Source: Amanita rubescens (lineage: Eukaryota; Basidiomycota; Agaricomycetes; Agaricales; Amanitaceae). From it: a DNA stretch of 64,000 nt. The notes under the pieces are model-generated. The model worked only from the letters and a program-made list of their open reading frames with translations, ran no database searches and was not told the origin of the DNA. A program made the position numbers and the translations under genes. The stretch lies in the NCBI GenBank assembly GCA_015039365.1, contig WION01000118.1, positions 1 through 64,000 of the forward strand, in the 5' to 3' direction. Positions 10,208 through 21,659 of the stretch are shown here, piece by piece; the stretch's first letter is position 1; every line of letters begins with the position of its first letter.

Positions 10208-10803
10208 GTGAACAACATCAACTCAGAACCACTGCAAGACCTCGTTGTTGCACTTGAACGGGCATTATACGTAGCCCAAGCATCACGGAGCACCATCGCG
10301 TCCACTGGTAGATGCCAATTTTGCCTGTTAGCTCCTGAAATCACTCGGTACTACACCTGCTTCGTCTTCGAGTTTGTATTTTCTGATTTATTCTCGACTG
10401 CAGCATTACAGAATGTATACAGATCAAGTACGATACTAGTAGTACGATGGAAGGTCATTCGTTCCCCTGGTCGACACACCAGCTCAACATGGAAGACCTC
10501 TCAAACGACTGTTGTATGCTAAAAGTATTGTTGCAGGCTGCCCATGATTCAAACGATTCGAGCTCACTGCATATATGAACAATCTAGTCCATTATCGGCG
10601 TGCAAGAGCACGAATCAACAAGTGTACCCACCTTATCACCAAATGCAAGCATGTTTAATGGCGCTCATGACCTCCAGATCAGAGGAGGGAACATCGCCAA
10701 CGTCGCTGGCTCTTCCAACTTTGTCATTTTCATCAAGCAGGAGTTGGGTGTTGGCGTCTTAGTTCTGTTATTACTGGCATTTCTGTTCTTTCGTCTGGTA
10801 TGA
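10208..10803 (+). pseudogene. Family 1 gene A, 5'-truncated
   Basis: This is a remnant of the family also seen as genes B and C. Exon 2 (to 10347) keeps the CxxC part (CQFC) but has lost the first exon and the H-x-C start, and unrelated sequence replaces them at about 10200. Exon 3 is 10404-10536 and exon 4 is 10588-10803. Exon 4 encodes the conserved motif (MFNGAHDLQIRGG, then NIANVAGSSN) and a C-terminal hydrophobic tail (GVLVLLLLAFLFF). The third intron would have to start with GC instead of GT. The lost 5' end next to two mobile elements and the bad donor argue that it is not functional. Confidence 0.7.
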
Positions 10804-10905
10804 TGAGATGGCAGTGATGCCTTTTGTGGCTTCTCTTGTGGTTCAAGTAGCTGTGGGCAACGCGTGTGCCAACACTGGTATCCGTAGTGATATGAGATTA
10901 CTGCG

Positions 10906-12121
10906 CAGTACATCAGCAAAACGGCAATTTCCGCTTTGGCTGCTCACAGCTTTGCCAAACACCGCTTCGTCCGCTCTTGCTCTGGCGACGTCATCTCTGG
11001 CTACTCTCGCTCTGGCAATGACAGCTCCGGCCACTCCCACTCTGACAGCAACCGCTCACAACACTTTGGCTGTGGCGGTGAGTATCTTCTCCAACCGCTC
11101 TTGGTTTACCGCTCACGCTGCCCAGCTATCAACATAACCTTCCTCACTGAGCACCACCGTTTCACCCTCGAGCATCCCCCTCCACTACTCCCTGTTACCC
11201 ACCACCGGTCCTTCAACCCACAGTCGCTGGCGCTGGGCTTCAGCCCTCACGGCCTGTGACCTTGCCCGCCAATCAACAAACACTGGCACTACACTGGTTG
11301 TTTCTCCGTGCTGTCCCACCGATTCCCGCTGCTTATCCCATCCGTCGTTCGCCTGCAGTGTGGCTCAGACTATTGTTGCTAGCGCTAGGAGTTCCGCGGG
11401 TTTAGGGAATAGGTGAGACTATATGCATGTTTTTTTCGAGATGTACTCACAATTCAACTTTCTATCAACACTGGCGAGCTATCGGAGAAGATCGACCAGA
11501 CTCGCTCAGCAAGCGAAGGTCAGTAGCGCCATTCTTAACCCTCAAGATGTACTCACAGTTCAATTTTCTTTTCAACACTGGCGAGCTACCGGAGAAGATA
11601 CCGATATTCTCAGCCGATAATTACGGCGGTGTTACGGTCAAGTTGAAGAAGGACGGTACGATTAGCAGCAAGAAGGCGACGCGCCATGAATTTGACCCCT
11701 TCGCTATCGGCGCTCGCCTGCAATAGTTCGGACTACATTGCTCCCGGGTACTAGAACCAAACTTCTTTCTCGTGCGCTTTGCTAGTTTTGTATCACTCGC
11801 TTTCGGAGATTCGCATCATTACCCCGCGCTAGCTGCTATTCAGCCCATTCTTCGCTCACAGGATCATTTCAATGTATTCCATAGGTACCAATAAACAATG
11901 ATTTTTGTGATAAATTGATTAGTTATGAACTGCTTTAAAAAGCTGAAAAATCACTCTCAGAGCGGTCCAAGCACTCTCAGAGCAGATTTGACCGCTCAGA
12001 AAGTGATGTACCTTGCCTAAAAAAGCGGAGAGCCGCTTTTACGGCTTTGGCGGCTTTGATCGCTCTGAAAAGCGGCCAGAGCAGCCAAAGCGGAAGTTGC
12101 CGTTTTGCTGATGTATTCCTG
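10906..12121. mobile_element. Non-autonomous DNA element with ~40 bp terminal inverted repeats
   Basis: The left end (10906-10945, starting CAGTACATCAGCAAAACGG) and the right end (12079-12121) are inverted copies with only a few differences. The right copy reads CAGGAATACATCAGCAAAACG on the minus strand. The ends start with CAG, as in many hAT elements, but I see no matching 8-base target duplication. The interior is rich in short repeats of CTCTGGC, GCGGCTTTGG and CTCTCAGAGC words and has no transposase. The span is about 1.2 kb. It lies about 100 bases after the stop of gene A. Confidence 0.6.
11441..11599 (+). repeat. Tandem ~52-base direct repeats inside the inverted-repeat element
   Basis: The segments 11441-11492 and 11547-11599 are near-identical. 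Both contain ATGTACTCACA followed by CAACACTGGCGAGCTA and GGAGAAGAT. The start-to-start distance is 106 bases. The second copy continues into a short open frame ending at 11726 (SADNYGGVTVKLKKDG), which could be a captured gene scrap. I do not recognise it. Confidence 0.6.
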
Positions 12122-12930
12122 CTCGTTTTGCATTACAAAGTAGGACTACGTTGCCTTGATGGCTAGTACGCTCGTATTGTCGCCATACGGAATGAATGCA
12201 CCTCCGCCTCCGAGTCACGGGACTTGTAATTCCTGACATACCGATGCTCGTCCAGATTTGTATACTGATTTGGACTAGGTCTGACGCACCATTAATACTA
12301 AACGCGAATACGGGTATCTGTACTTGTTTTGGATTGCGATGAGCGGGGTCTATCACCTTAGTATTCTGGGAGATGCTTCTGTTTCCGAGTCCGCACCAAT
12401 AGAAAACGCCGGCCACGAGTTGGTGCCTTCTTTACAACCTTCCACAAACATGTTCTACGTCCTCTGTTCAACATGATACACATCTAAACTAATATGGGAA
12501 ACGTTCAAGTTCCCTGGCGGTAGATCGAGATTCCCATGATCGGACGGGCCGGCTCTCTTGATCTGATTCGATTCCGGGTAGCAGTGGGTTGTTTATTGAA
12601 TAAAGGATTTCGAGCGAAGACCTGAGAATGACCTATGGTCACGCACGGACCTGGAAACAAGAAAGCGGGCAGTGCGAACATGGATACGCCAACTGACATT
12701 CAATGGTATTCAAAAGGGATGGTATCGGCGACACCGGAGACGGCGCGGCGCGGCTCCAGAAGTGTGATTACTCTGGCTGCCTAATTGGGTCGCGCACGTC
12801 ATTGTTGGATGACGCCGTCAAGGTTTGCTTTATAAAAAAGTTACTTCAAGCCACCATGAATCTCTTCGTAAAAGACGCACCCATACCCATATATCCCACA
12901 CCCAAGTTCCTATCCCTTCACCATAACTAA
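12122..12930. other. Gene-free stretch before gene B, with TATA box
   Basis: I see no supported gene here. A TATAAAAA word at 12831, 100 bases before the ATG of gene B, is a plausible promoter element for that gene. Confidence 0.4.
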
Positions 12931-13690
12931 ATGGTGAATCCCTTCTCCGGCTCCGCTTCTGTTCGCGAAGTCAGTATCCTTTTGGCATGACCGTGCTCTA
13001 GAACTTATCGCTTCGTCCTTCAATACAGAACCCGTGTCATCACAGATGCGCTGAGGCCATCGAAAGATTGCTTCAAACCATTTCCGGAGGAAACTCTATC
13101 AGCTCAGAACCGTTCCAAGATCTTATTGTAGCGTTTGAGCGGGCATTATCGTTGGCCCGGACATCGCGCTGCAACGCTACATCCACTGGCAGATGTCATT
13201 TTTGCCTATTGACACTCAAAACCATTCGGTACGACCTGTTTCGTCGTCGAGGGCGGAACCTATTTAACAGTTCTCTTGACTGCAGCGTCGCAGAACGCAT
13301 ACAGATCAAGTATGATAACTTAATGAACGAGCGAGGATTTCTCTGGTCAATAAATCAGTTCGGGGAATTCATGGAAAACCTCACAAGCGACTGTGACATG
13401 CTAAAAGAGCTCCTACAGGTGAGCGCCGCCTGTGCCTTAAATGATCTGAGCTTACTGTATATATATGGTCAATCTAGTCGATCGTTATTATCCAAGAGCG
13501 TGGGTCGACAACACCTTTCTCAACAACTGCAAACTTGTTTGAGAGGGCGAATGGCACCAGGATCGAAAGGGGGACCATCACCAACGTTGCCGGATCGTCG
13601 AACTCTGTCATTGTCATCGGGCCCCACGAGTTGGGTGTTGGAGTGTTGATTTTGTTATTAGTGGCATGTCTATTCTTGTGTCCGTTATGA
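12931..13690 (+). CDS. Family 1 gene B: HxC/CxxC protein with C-terminal tail anchor
   Basis: Exons are 12931-12969, 13029-13228, 13286-13418 and 13478-13690, giving 194 residues. Intron phases are 0, 2, 0 and all introns are GT-AG, 57-59 bases. The N-terminal peptide is followed by HHRC, a helical stretch with FERALSLA, then CHFC. These four Cys/His could bind a metal ion (inference). Exon 3 is probably helical. Exon 4 carries LFERANGTRIERG and TNVAGSSN, then one hydrophobic tail (GVLILLLVACLF), so the protein is likely tail-anchored with its bulk in the cytosol. Exon lengths of 39, 200 and 133 match related genes, which supports the model. I know no function. The nearest relatives in the window are C and A. 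Confidence 0.78.
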
Positions 13691-15328
13691 TGAGGCAACG
13701 ACGCGATCAGGTGAGGGGACGAGAAGGTATGGGGGATAGCTTGGGGTAAAACTGCCAGCGTCGCGGATGGGAGGCATAAGTAGACTTAAGGGTTGAGTTC
13801 TAGAAGCGGCGATGTACCAGAGGCCATGTATATATACTCTCATGATCAACAGCAAAAAGATTCACGCTAGCCATTCTAGTTTAAACAAGTCAATAAACGC
13901 ACATTGCGCTGAATTTAGTACTTAGCAGTGAGCACAGCCGTGGCCTGTACAGAAATTCTCAAAAAGGAAAACATGGAACTTGGCCCGTGCGAAATCCACT
14001 TACAGCGTGTTCTCCTTTGGAGGGTTAAGCACTTATATTTATCAACTGCCATATTAGCCACATGTTTTCTTGCCATATGTAAGTCCTCGTGTCCTTAAGT
14101 TTCCATTACGTTTTGTGATCAGGACGTGGGGGCGGACGCGGGGACCAACGGGAAAGAAGTTAAGCGCTCGACTTTCTGGATCGAAGGTCGTCTCGGCGGG
14201 CGCTATGAAACCGGTACGTTCCCACTAGTCCCGTGCCTGAGATCCAGGCCCATTACTGTCACCCTTCGTCCACGACGGCTTTCCTGGCCCGTGGTTTTTC
14301 GTAGGGCTTGAAGCGTGACAATCACAAGAAGAATTGAGTGTTTTGCTGTTGGTTTAGAATGGTCATGGCCAGAATGTAGCGGTCTAAGTGTGCAATACAG
14401 TCTTACCTCTGTTTTCCTGATAGATTGGCTATCAGAGCGCCATCATCACTAGTAAGGGCCGCAAAAAAAAAAAAAAACTTCTTCATGATGGCAGAGATTG
14501 GCAGACTCGCGTTGTTATCTCATTTAAACAATATATCTGAGACCCCACAGAAGGACCGGAGGTTGGGCTCAATCACGGTTACCACCAAAATGGAAAGCTG
14601 TGCAAAAACGAGCTGGCACTGTGATGAATGGCAAAAGACGCGACGACTGGTGGTCACGTTGCGGGGTTGGCGTTGAGGGCCACAATGAGGTGGCCTTGCG
14701 TCCCTATTGATCCGAGGGCACGTCAGTGAACCTTATATTTAACCCATCTTTCGATATGTCCCAAACAAAACCAGCTCCCAGCGCAGAGGAAGGCCCACGT
14801 ACAAGCAACACATCAGTTAGAATGTCAGGCCAGATAGTAGGGTTGATAGCTGGACAGTACCATTTGGCGTGTTTTGGCGTGTTTTCGGGGTGAATTTGAG
14901 AATCGCTTGGAATCGTACGGCTCCAAATGACGGCAAGTCATGACGTAATCATATGGTTGGTGGCTGGATAACGACGGTTTTTGCGGAATCCCGGATCCTA
15001 TTCTTAGATTGAGTTTGTGACATCAAAGCCTGTACTTACTATATGAAGGGCAGACATTTGACTGGCCCTAAATCGAACGGAAAAAAGCACATACTATTTA
15101 GACACTTGGAAAGGCGCGGATGCTCGCGCAGGATGTGAACACAGAAACGGGCTGACACAGCGATGACTTTAGTCAACGCGTGACGCGTGACTAGGGTATT
15201 ATTGTGTGTTGATTTCAGGGGTGCAGGGATAAGGAAGAACCGAGCGCGACAGCGATGCGATGTACGGTTAAAAACGAGGTGCTCACGATGGCATACTTAC
15301 CCGCCCCTATCCCCTCCATCGTTGCTGA
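13691..15328. other. Gene-free stretch between genes B and C
   Basis: I see no supported gene. It contains a run of 15 A bases at about 14463. Short ORFs here are GC-rich, lack introns that would join them, and show no recognisable motif. Confidence 0.4.
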
Positions 15329-16058
15329 ATGGCAAACGCGGCCTTCCCTACCTTTCCTGTTCATGCAGTCAGTGTTTTTTGGCGTGACTATATCGCCGAA
15401 CTGATCGCACCATTCCATGCAGAACCTGCCTTGTCGCCAATGTGCAGAGGCCATGGAAAGGTTGCTTCTCACCATCTCAAGAACGAACTCAGAACAATTC
15501 AAAGATGTGATCAGAGTACTTGAACAAGCATTGTCCATGGCCAGGGCGTCACGCAGCACCAGCAGATGCCAGTTTTGCCTATTAGCGCCCGAGATCACTC
15601 GGTATGAGATCGTATGACACGTGCTTCGTATTCGTGAGTCTGACCTGTTCTCTCGAATTGCAATAGTATGGCGACGGAATGCGAGTTACTCTTGCAAACG
15701 AGCCAGTTCAGCATGGAAAATCTCTCAAGTGAATGTCGCACGTTGAAGGTGTTATTACAGGTAAGAAAGACCCAATTCAAACGAGCTTCGGAGCTCACTG
15801 TCAATTTCGATGTAGTCAATCGTCGGTATCCGTGATGAGCACGGGCCAACGAACTCACCTTCCTCTACGTTGAGCCCGAGTGTGCTTGACGGGGCTCATG
15901 ATCTCGGAATTGAAGGGGGAGATATCGCCAACGTTGTTGGATCTTCCAACTTTGTCATTTTTATAAGGCAAGAGTTGGGGGTAGGGTTTCGTCGTAGCGT
16001 GTTGGTTTTGTTATCGCTATTAGTGGCATTTGTGTTCTTCCGTATGTTTTTGAAATGA
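15329..16058 (+). CDS. Family 1 gene C: HxC/CxxC-type protein with C-terminal tail anchor
   Basis: Exons are 15329-15367, 15423-15601, 15667-15760 and 15816-16058, giving 184 residues with intron phases 0, 2, 0. The 39-base first exon matches genes B and I in length. Exon 2 starts CRQCAEAMERLL, so a Cys replaces the His of the H-x-C pair, and ends with CQFC. Exon 3 is shorter than in B (94 versus 133 bases). Exon 4 has LDGAHDLGIEGG and ANVVGSSN, then a hydrophobic tail (VLVLLSLLVAFVFF). All splice sites are GT-AG. Like B, it is probably a small membrane protein anchored by its C terminus. The function is unknown. Confidence 0.78.
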
Positions 16059-16558
16059 CCTTTTGTGGTATCGATCACGGAGTGACATGAGTGCACGTGC
16101 GACGCGTCCTGGACCGTGCGTTCGGCATTCTGCGAGGACACCGGATAATTCCCACTCGCGCTGTGCGAAGCACAGCAAGAACGGTGACGAGAACCTATGC
16201 TTGAGAACCAGGGTCAATACCCCCATTCGTATGCAACTCTGACCCGCGGCTTCCGCACGACGTGACTCGAATGCAACAATCGAAACTAGTGTAGGCGTTC
16301 AAGCGGGACAAAGGGTGTTTGGAACTGAAAGGAAGGTGCGACACGAACTCAGCTTCTCTCTTTGTCTAAAGACTGCCCACGACGATGGATCGGCTTTGTT
16401 ACCTCGGTAGATCAAAAGTGACGTACATAATAATATGCTGTACAATAGAGAAAGATTCGCATGTGGAGTTTCGGAAGTGCAATTAAAGCGGACAGTGAAG
16501 AACACGATGCAAGCGCGCTGAGACTCAAAAGCTCGAACTCATCCGAAACATTCCACAA
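16059..16558. other. Intergenic region upstream of PLC1
   Basis: No gene is supported here. It should contain the PLC1 promoter. I found no clear TATA box close to the chosen start. Confidence 0.4.
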
Positions 16559-19500
16559 ATGCTCGACCTTCACCACGACAATGACTCAACCCTTTTACTT
16601 CGTCAACGTTCCCTTCGTCGCGCTCCCAACATTCAACACTCACCTCAACTCATCCCTCACACTCCCACCTCTTCCTCTCCACCTCCCCTCCTTACACCCA
16701 CTCACACTCCACCCCCACGCAAGAAACCAACCTTCGCACTTCCAAGCACAATGACAGACGCCTTCCGCCGCTTCCAAGCCTTCAGACACGCCCGCTCCTC
16801 CTCCTCTTCTTCCTCTTCCTCCTCGGGTACCAAGACACCCGTGACACCCTACCATAAACGGAAACACCTCCATGTTCGATCTCATTCAACTCCAACCACC
16901 CCAGAGTCCCAGTCTCAAACTCCTCAGATCCAGACTTCTGCTAGCGCGCCTGTGACAACACAGCCGACGCGTGCCCTCGGGCCTAGTAGTAATAGTAGTG
17001 ATCCGCAGCAGCAGGCAAAGAATGGAGCTGGGATCGAAGTCCCCGTTCCGCCTTTACTCAGAGAAGGCACTCAAATGACTAAAATCACGAATAAAAAACG
17101 GAAAAAAGTCATGGTGAGGCTTGACCCGGATATGGGCCAAATCATTTGGGAAGTGATGCAACCTGGTGTTGTCGGGCGTCAACGGATCAGTGCGTGCCTT
17201 TCTTTCTTTCTTTCCCTCTCTATCCCCCTCCTTCTCTCTTGCGAGGATGAGAAACGCTAACGAATACCCTCGCAGTCCCCATCGAAAACATTAAAGAAAT
17301 GCGATCAGCTTCCGACGCGAGGTACTACCGCGAACAATTCCAACTTTCTCAAGTCTACCAAGACTGTTGGCTTACGATCATTTACATCCTCGACGGCTCT
17401 TACAAGACTCTCCACTTGATCGCTCCCTCCGTTGACGTTTTTCGGGTATGGGATGCTACCCTAAGAAAGGTATACGCTATTAGACTCGAATTGATGAGCG
17501 GATTGGGGAATTTCGAGATGAGGCAGGCGTTGTGGGAAAAACAGTATTGGAAGGGGAGCGAGTTGGAAGAGAATGAGAGGTTGAGGTTTGGAGAGGTGGA
17601 AAAGCTTTGTAGGAAGATGAATATACATTCGAGTGTGGAGAGTTTGTTTAGGTTGTTCACGGTGCGTGTGTGTCGTTTTCATCCTTTTGCGTCTTTTTTG
17701 ACTGGGGAGGACAGCAAGCGGATGTCAAGAATCACGGGTATCTCGATTTTGACGATTTTAGACGATTTGTGAAGCTTCTCAAAGGTCGACCTGAAATAGA
17801 CAGGTTGTACAAGAAACTGATTCGTTTGAAGAATGAAGAAGAGGGTGTGTTTGATTTCAAGACTTTTGAGTATTTTATGCGCGAGGTACAAAAGGTGTGT
17901 GTGTGTATATGCGTCGTCAACGCAACGTTGACCGTTCTTTAGTCTAGACTTTCGCATGTAGAGCTTAGAGAGCTTTTCGACAAGCACGCAAGCTACAACG
18001 AGGGTGAGGGTAACGCGGAAGTGCATCAAGAGCGCGCAACGACCTTGTCCTTATCCGCGTTTACCTCGTTCCTCATGTCAGCCGATAACGCCGCTTTTGT
18101 GGACCAACACAACAAGGTATGGCACGACATGACGAGACCTTTATCCGACTACTTTATCGCTTCGTCTCACAACACGTATCTCGTCGGCCACCAACTCGTC
18201 GGAGTGAGCACCGTAGAGGGGTACATCCGTGCCTTATTGCACAGTTGCAGAAGCGTCGAAGGTACGCTTCCCTCTTATGCGTTTTTTATTCTTTATTTTT
18301 TAAATTTCATTGCCTACAGTCGACATTTACGACGGAGACGTTGAGCCTATGGTCTTTCACGGTAAATCCTTCACATCCAAAGTCTCCCTTCGCGAAGTCT
18401 GTCATGCGATTATCAAATACGGTTTCGTCGTATCGCCTTGGCCGATTATTATCTCGGCAGAGATGCATTGTAGCATTCCGCAACAGGATATGATTGCGGA
18501 GATTTTGATAGAGGTGTTTGGGAGTGCTTTGGTTAGAGTTGGGCCTGAGGGGAGAACCAAAGTTACCGAACTACCTAGTCCGGAAGAGTTGAAGGGGAGG
18601 ATATTGTTCAAGGTGCGTGGCGGGTGTTCATTTCTTTTTTGCGCGGTTAGCTGAGCGATAGGTGGTGCAGACGAAGGATGTTACGGCGTTGAGGCAAGAG
18701 TCGTCTGATGGTACGGACGTGTTTTTAGAGACGTCTGGGACGTCGTCGGCGTCTGATTCGGACGCATTGCAAGAAGTCGCTTTGGATGCTGGTATGGCTA
18801 GAAAGGGTTCGGGTTCAGGTGCGGCGGCGGGTAGTAGCTCACCGATGATCTCTCCAAAGATCACGTTCAGTCCGCCGATCCAAGCTGCGCGGACAGTCAT
18901 ACAGAGGGTAAGACACGTGGGTCGCTCTCCCTCCAGCAGCGCCAGCGACTCTGGGCTCGGCTCAAGTCCAGGTAACAGCTTTTTACGACAACTCAGCCGA
19001 TCCGAAACCAATTTTCCCGACATTCTCAGCCCCGGCCTCTCACCCAAACCTTCGTCTTTCCCACCTCCCTCTCCCCTCCGCACGCCAACCCCATCCACCA
19101 AATCGCTCACCGCCAAACCCAAAATCTCACCCAACCTCCAATCCCTCCTCGTCTACACCATCGGCGTCAAATTCCAAGGAATCAACAAGAAAGTGGATTA
19201 CTCCCCCGAACACATGTTTTCCCTCTCCGAAACGACTGCAAACAAGATCATCAGACCTCGTACGGACGGCAGTTCGGGGATGTACGATTTAATCAAACAT
19301 TGTCGAAAGCACCTAGTCAGGATCTACCCTAAAGGACTCCGAGTGAGTTCTTCCAATTACGAACCGCACCGGTACTGGTCTGCCGGTGCTCAACTCGTCG
19401 CTATCAATTGGCAAACGTTCGATTTGGGATATATGATCAACCACGCGATGTTTCAGCGTAACGGACGGTCAGGGTACGTTCTCAAACCCGCTGCGTTGAG

Positions 19501-20062
19501 ATCTGGAGGGGAGGGGAAGAAAGCGTTGTTGTTGGGGAGGAGGACGAGGTATTGGTTGGATTTGACGGTTATTTCGGGGCAGCAGTTGCCTAGGTTGAAA
19601 GATTCGAGTGGGAGGGAGATGGTGGATAGACCGGTGTTGCATCCGTATGTTGAGGTGACGGTGCATGTGCCTGATTGGACGGAGGAAATGGAAGCTGGGG
19701 CGACGACGATGGCGAGGTCGGTGACGTATCGGACGAGTGCGGTGAAGAATAATGGGTTTAACCCCGTTTGGGAGGAACAGATTCGGATTCCGTTTGAGTG
19801 TGTTGGGGATATGTGGGATTTGGTGTTTGTTAGGTTTGTGGTGAGGCAGGAGGATGGGAAGGATGATGAGGATCCTTTGGCGGTTTATTGTGTTTCGTTG
19901 GGGAGTTTGGGGCAAGGTGAGTGTGGTTGTTGTTGCGTTTTTTTTATGGTGATGGCTAACATTCGATAAGGGTATCGACATTTGCCGTTGCATGATGCGC
20001 AGCTTTCGCAATATTTGTTTTCGACGTTGTTCGTCAAGGTGCAGGTGTTGGATGATAGCTGA
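16559..20062 (+). CDS. PLC1: Phosphoinositide-specific phospholipase C (PLC1), 1051 residues
   Basis: This enzyme hydrolyses phosphatidylinositol 4,5-bisphosphate to diacylglycerol and inositol trisphosphate at the plasma membrane. Exons are 16559-17189, 17276-17661, 17715-17894, 17943-18261, 18320-18612, 18662-19916 and 19971-20062; every junction keeps frame. Residues 1-180 are Ser/Pro-rich and disordered, with a run of Ser codons near 16800. Then come a PH domain (~180-320), EF-hands (~335-450, with NHGYLDFDDF), the X domain (~460-600, with SSHNTYL holding the first catalytic His and FHGKSFTSK the second), a Ser-rich linker, the Y domain (~760-880, with YPKGLRVSSSNY) and C2 (~900-1050, with NNGFNPVW). 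This is the delta-type order. An ATG at 16751 is an alternative start. Pieces of this gene recur downstream, and a paralogue lies at 62.6 kb. Confidence 0.93.
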
Positions 20063-20971
20063 GTGGTTTCCATATTGTATCATGCGCGCAAGTATAGATT
20101 GCATTCATACTGTATCCGATTCGTTTATATTCTATTCTACGCGTTGCGAGTAAAGTTAATGATGTATTTTGTAGATTCTTGTACTGCGAGAATGATTATT
20201 CTTGTATGGCGAATGCGGCATGCCTTAAAACTCGGGTGCAGTACGGGGAGTCGATGTTTTATGGTCTTTCCTCAAGGTGCGGGTGTTGGATAACAGCTGG
20301 GTGTTCTTTCTCGTTTCCTTTTTTTTTCTGCCATAGTATCATGCGCTCGTTGGCAAAGTGCATTGATCATCGTATATTCTATTTCATCGTGCTGATGACG
20401 ATGTATTGATAGATCTTGTACTCACGGTGACGATCTCGTCGATCATCTATATCAGATGTCGAGATCTGATCTCGACGGATATCACGGACATCACATTGAT
20501 GCGGCACCGTAACAGGACCTCGGATGCCTTCTTTAGCATGCGAACGCCGAGCGCTCAACTTGGTAAGTCGGATCAGAGACATACCCTTTTAGAATCCTAT
20601 TGGCGCGGGCCGTATCTGTCAACGCACGATACCCTCGCGTCATGTTGAATTCTGTCGGTCTTCAGACGAGCGCTATGACACGATTCGAGACACTTTGCCA
20701 ACGATTTTGAACCTGTAACATTCCAGCATTTCTGACTGGGAGGCATGCTTTATAACTTTAAAAAAACGACGAGCGGAAAGCGAACTCGCTGCATGATGTG
20801 CATGTTGAAGCGAATTATGTCCGTCTGCTAGCTCAGAGATGAACAAAAGGCATGATGGAAAAGGTTAGATTTCTCGGAACATCATCGTTCCAGACGTAAG
20901 TCTCATAAGGCATAGATCGGCGCAGGAATGTGTATAAAAGAGCAGCGCTCTTCTGGGGAGCCGCACTCAAG
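20063..20971 (+). other. Intergenic region with a copy of the PLC1 3' tail
   Basis: Bases about 20260-20310 resemble the last exon of PLC1 (a GTGCGGGTGTTGGATAACAG word against GTGCAGGTGTTGGATGATAG). The sequence from about 20300 to 20890 recurs in diverged form at about 22610-23030. This marks the repeat unit of the PLC/secreted-protein array. No gene is supported. Confidence 0.55.
20934..20941 (+). promoter_or_regulatory. TATA box of T1
   Basis: TATAAAAG lies 38 bases before the ATG of T1. The same word and flanking sequence occur before T2 (23074) and T4 (30102), so the core promoter was duplicated with the genes. Confidence 0.65.
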
Positions 20972-21659
20972 ATGCGCCTCTCATTCGCTTATTTTGCCTT
21001 GGCACTGCCACTCTTAGCTGCGTCGCAAACCAACTACACCATTTCCAACAGGCAGATTGGTTACTACATCTACGCGACTCCCCAAGATCATCTTTATTCA
21101 TCTGTCAACATTACGATCAAGGACGATAATAATCCATATCATCCACCACCCTTAGTAAGTCTCATTTGGACCAATATCTGACAGGTCACCTCACACACAT
21201 GAAATAGGCTTTAACCGTCTCACCAACGCTTACCGGTAACAGCGATCAAAATATTACCATCACTAACGGTAGCCTGCACATTGGCATATATATTGTAAGT
21301 CTTCATATTTCACGTTGCTATGCGGCAGACAGTAACTATTTCAGGACCCAAACAACGGTCCGCTAGTTGTTTGGACCGACACTCCATACAACTGGAAGGT
21401 TTCCCCTCAATCTAAGGGGGGTTACTCGTAAGTCATCCATCGCCAATGTGGCTTTTTTACTTATCTCTTACTCGTTCACTACCAGTGTTATGGCCCCTCA
21501 ACATAAGAAGGTGTGGTTTGCCCGTTCGGATTACAAAGACGTGCGTTATCCGTTGTCGATTCTTGAAATGCTTTTTACTTATCCTTATTCTAGATCTTAC
21601 TCGTATCTCCGGACGTGCTTGATGGATATGCTGGATGGGCTTTCAACAAGACTAAATGA
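20972..21659 (+). CDS. Small secreted protein T1, beta-trefoil-like
   Basis: Exons are 20972-21154, 21208-21294, 21345-21427, 21486-21540 and 21594-21659, giving 157 residues. The first ~19 residues (MRLSFAYFALALPLLAASQ) form a clear signal peptide. The mature protein is rich in beta-type repeats: YTISNRQIGYYIY, ITITNGSLHIGIYI, then GPLVVW, NWKVSP and GGYSV, and ends ILLVSPDVLDGYAGW. The W-x-V-x-P ... G-Y-x-V pattern resembles basidiomycete beta-trefoil protease inhibitors (MEROPS I66) or ricin-B-like lectins, but those I know mostly lack signal peptides. The assignment is an inference. Exons 2, 3 and 4 have exactly the same lengths (87, 83, 55) as in T2, which confirms the model. Confidence 0.82.

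Noticed and set aside
11427..11726. 99-codon ORF inside the inverted-repeat element
   Set aside because: It is built across a tandem DNA repeat. At most it is a captured gene scrap.
17895..17907. GT-dinucleotide run
   Set aside because: It is just the start of a PLC1 intron; too short to be a notable repeat.
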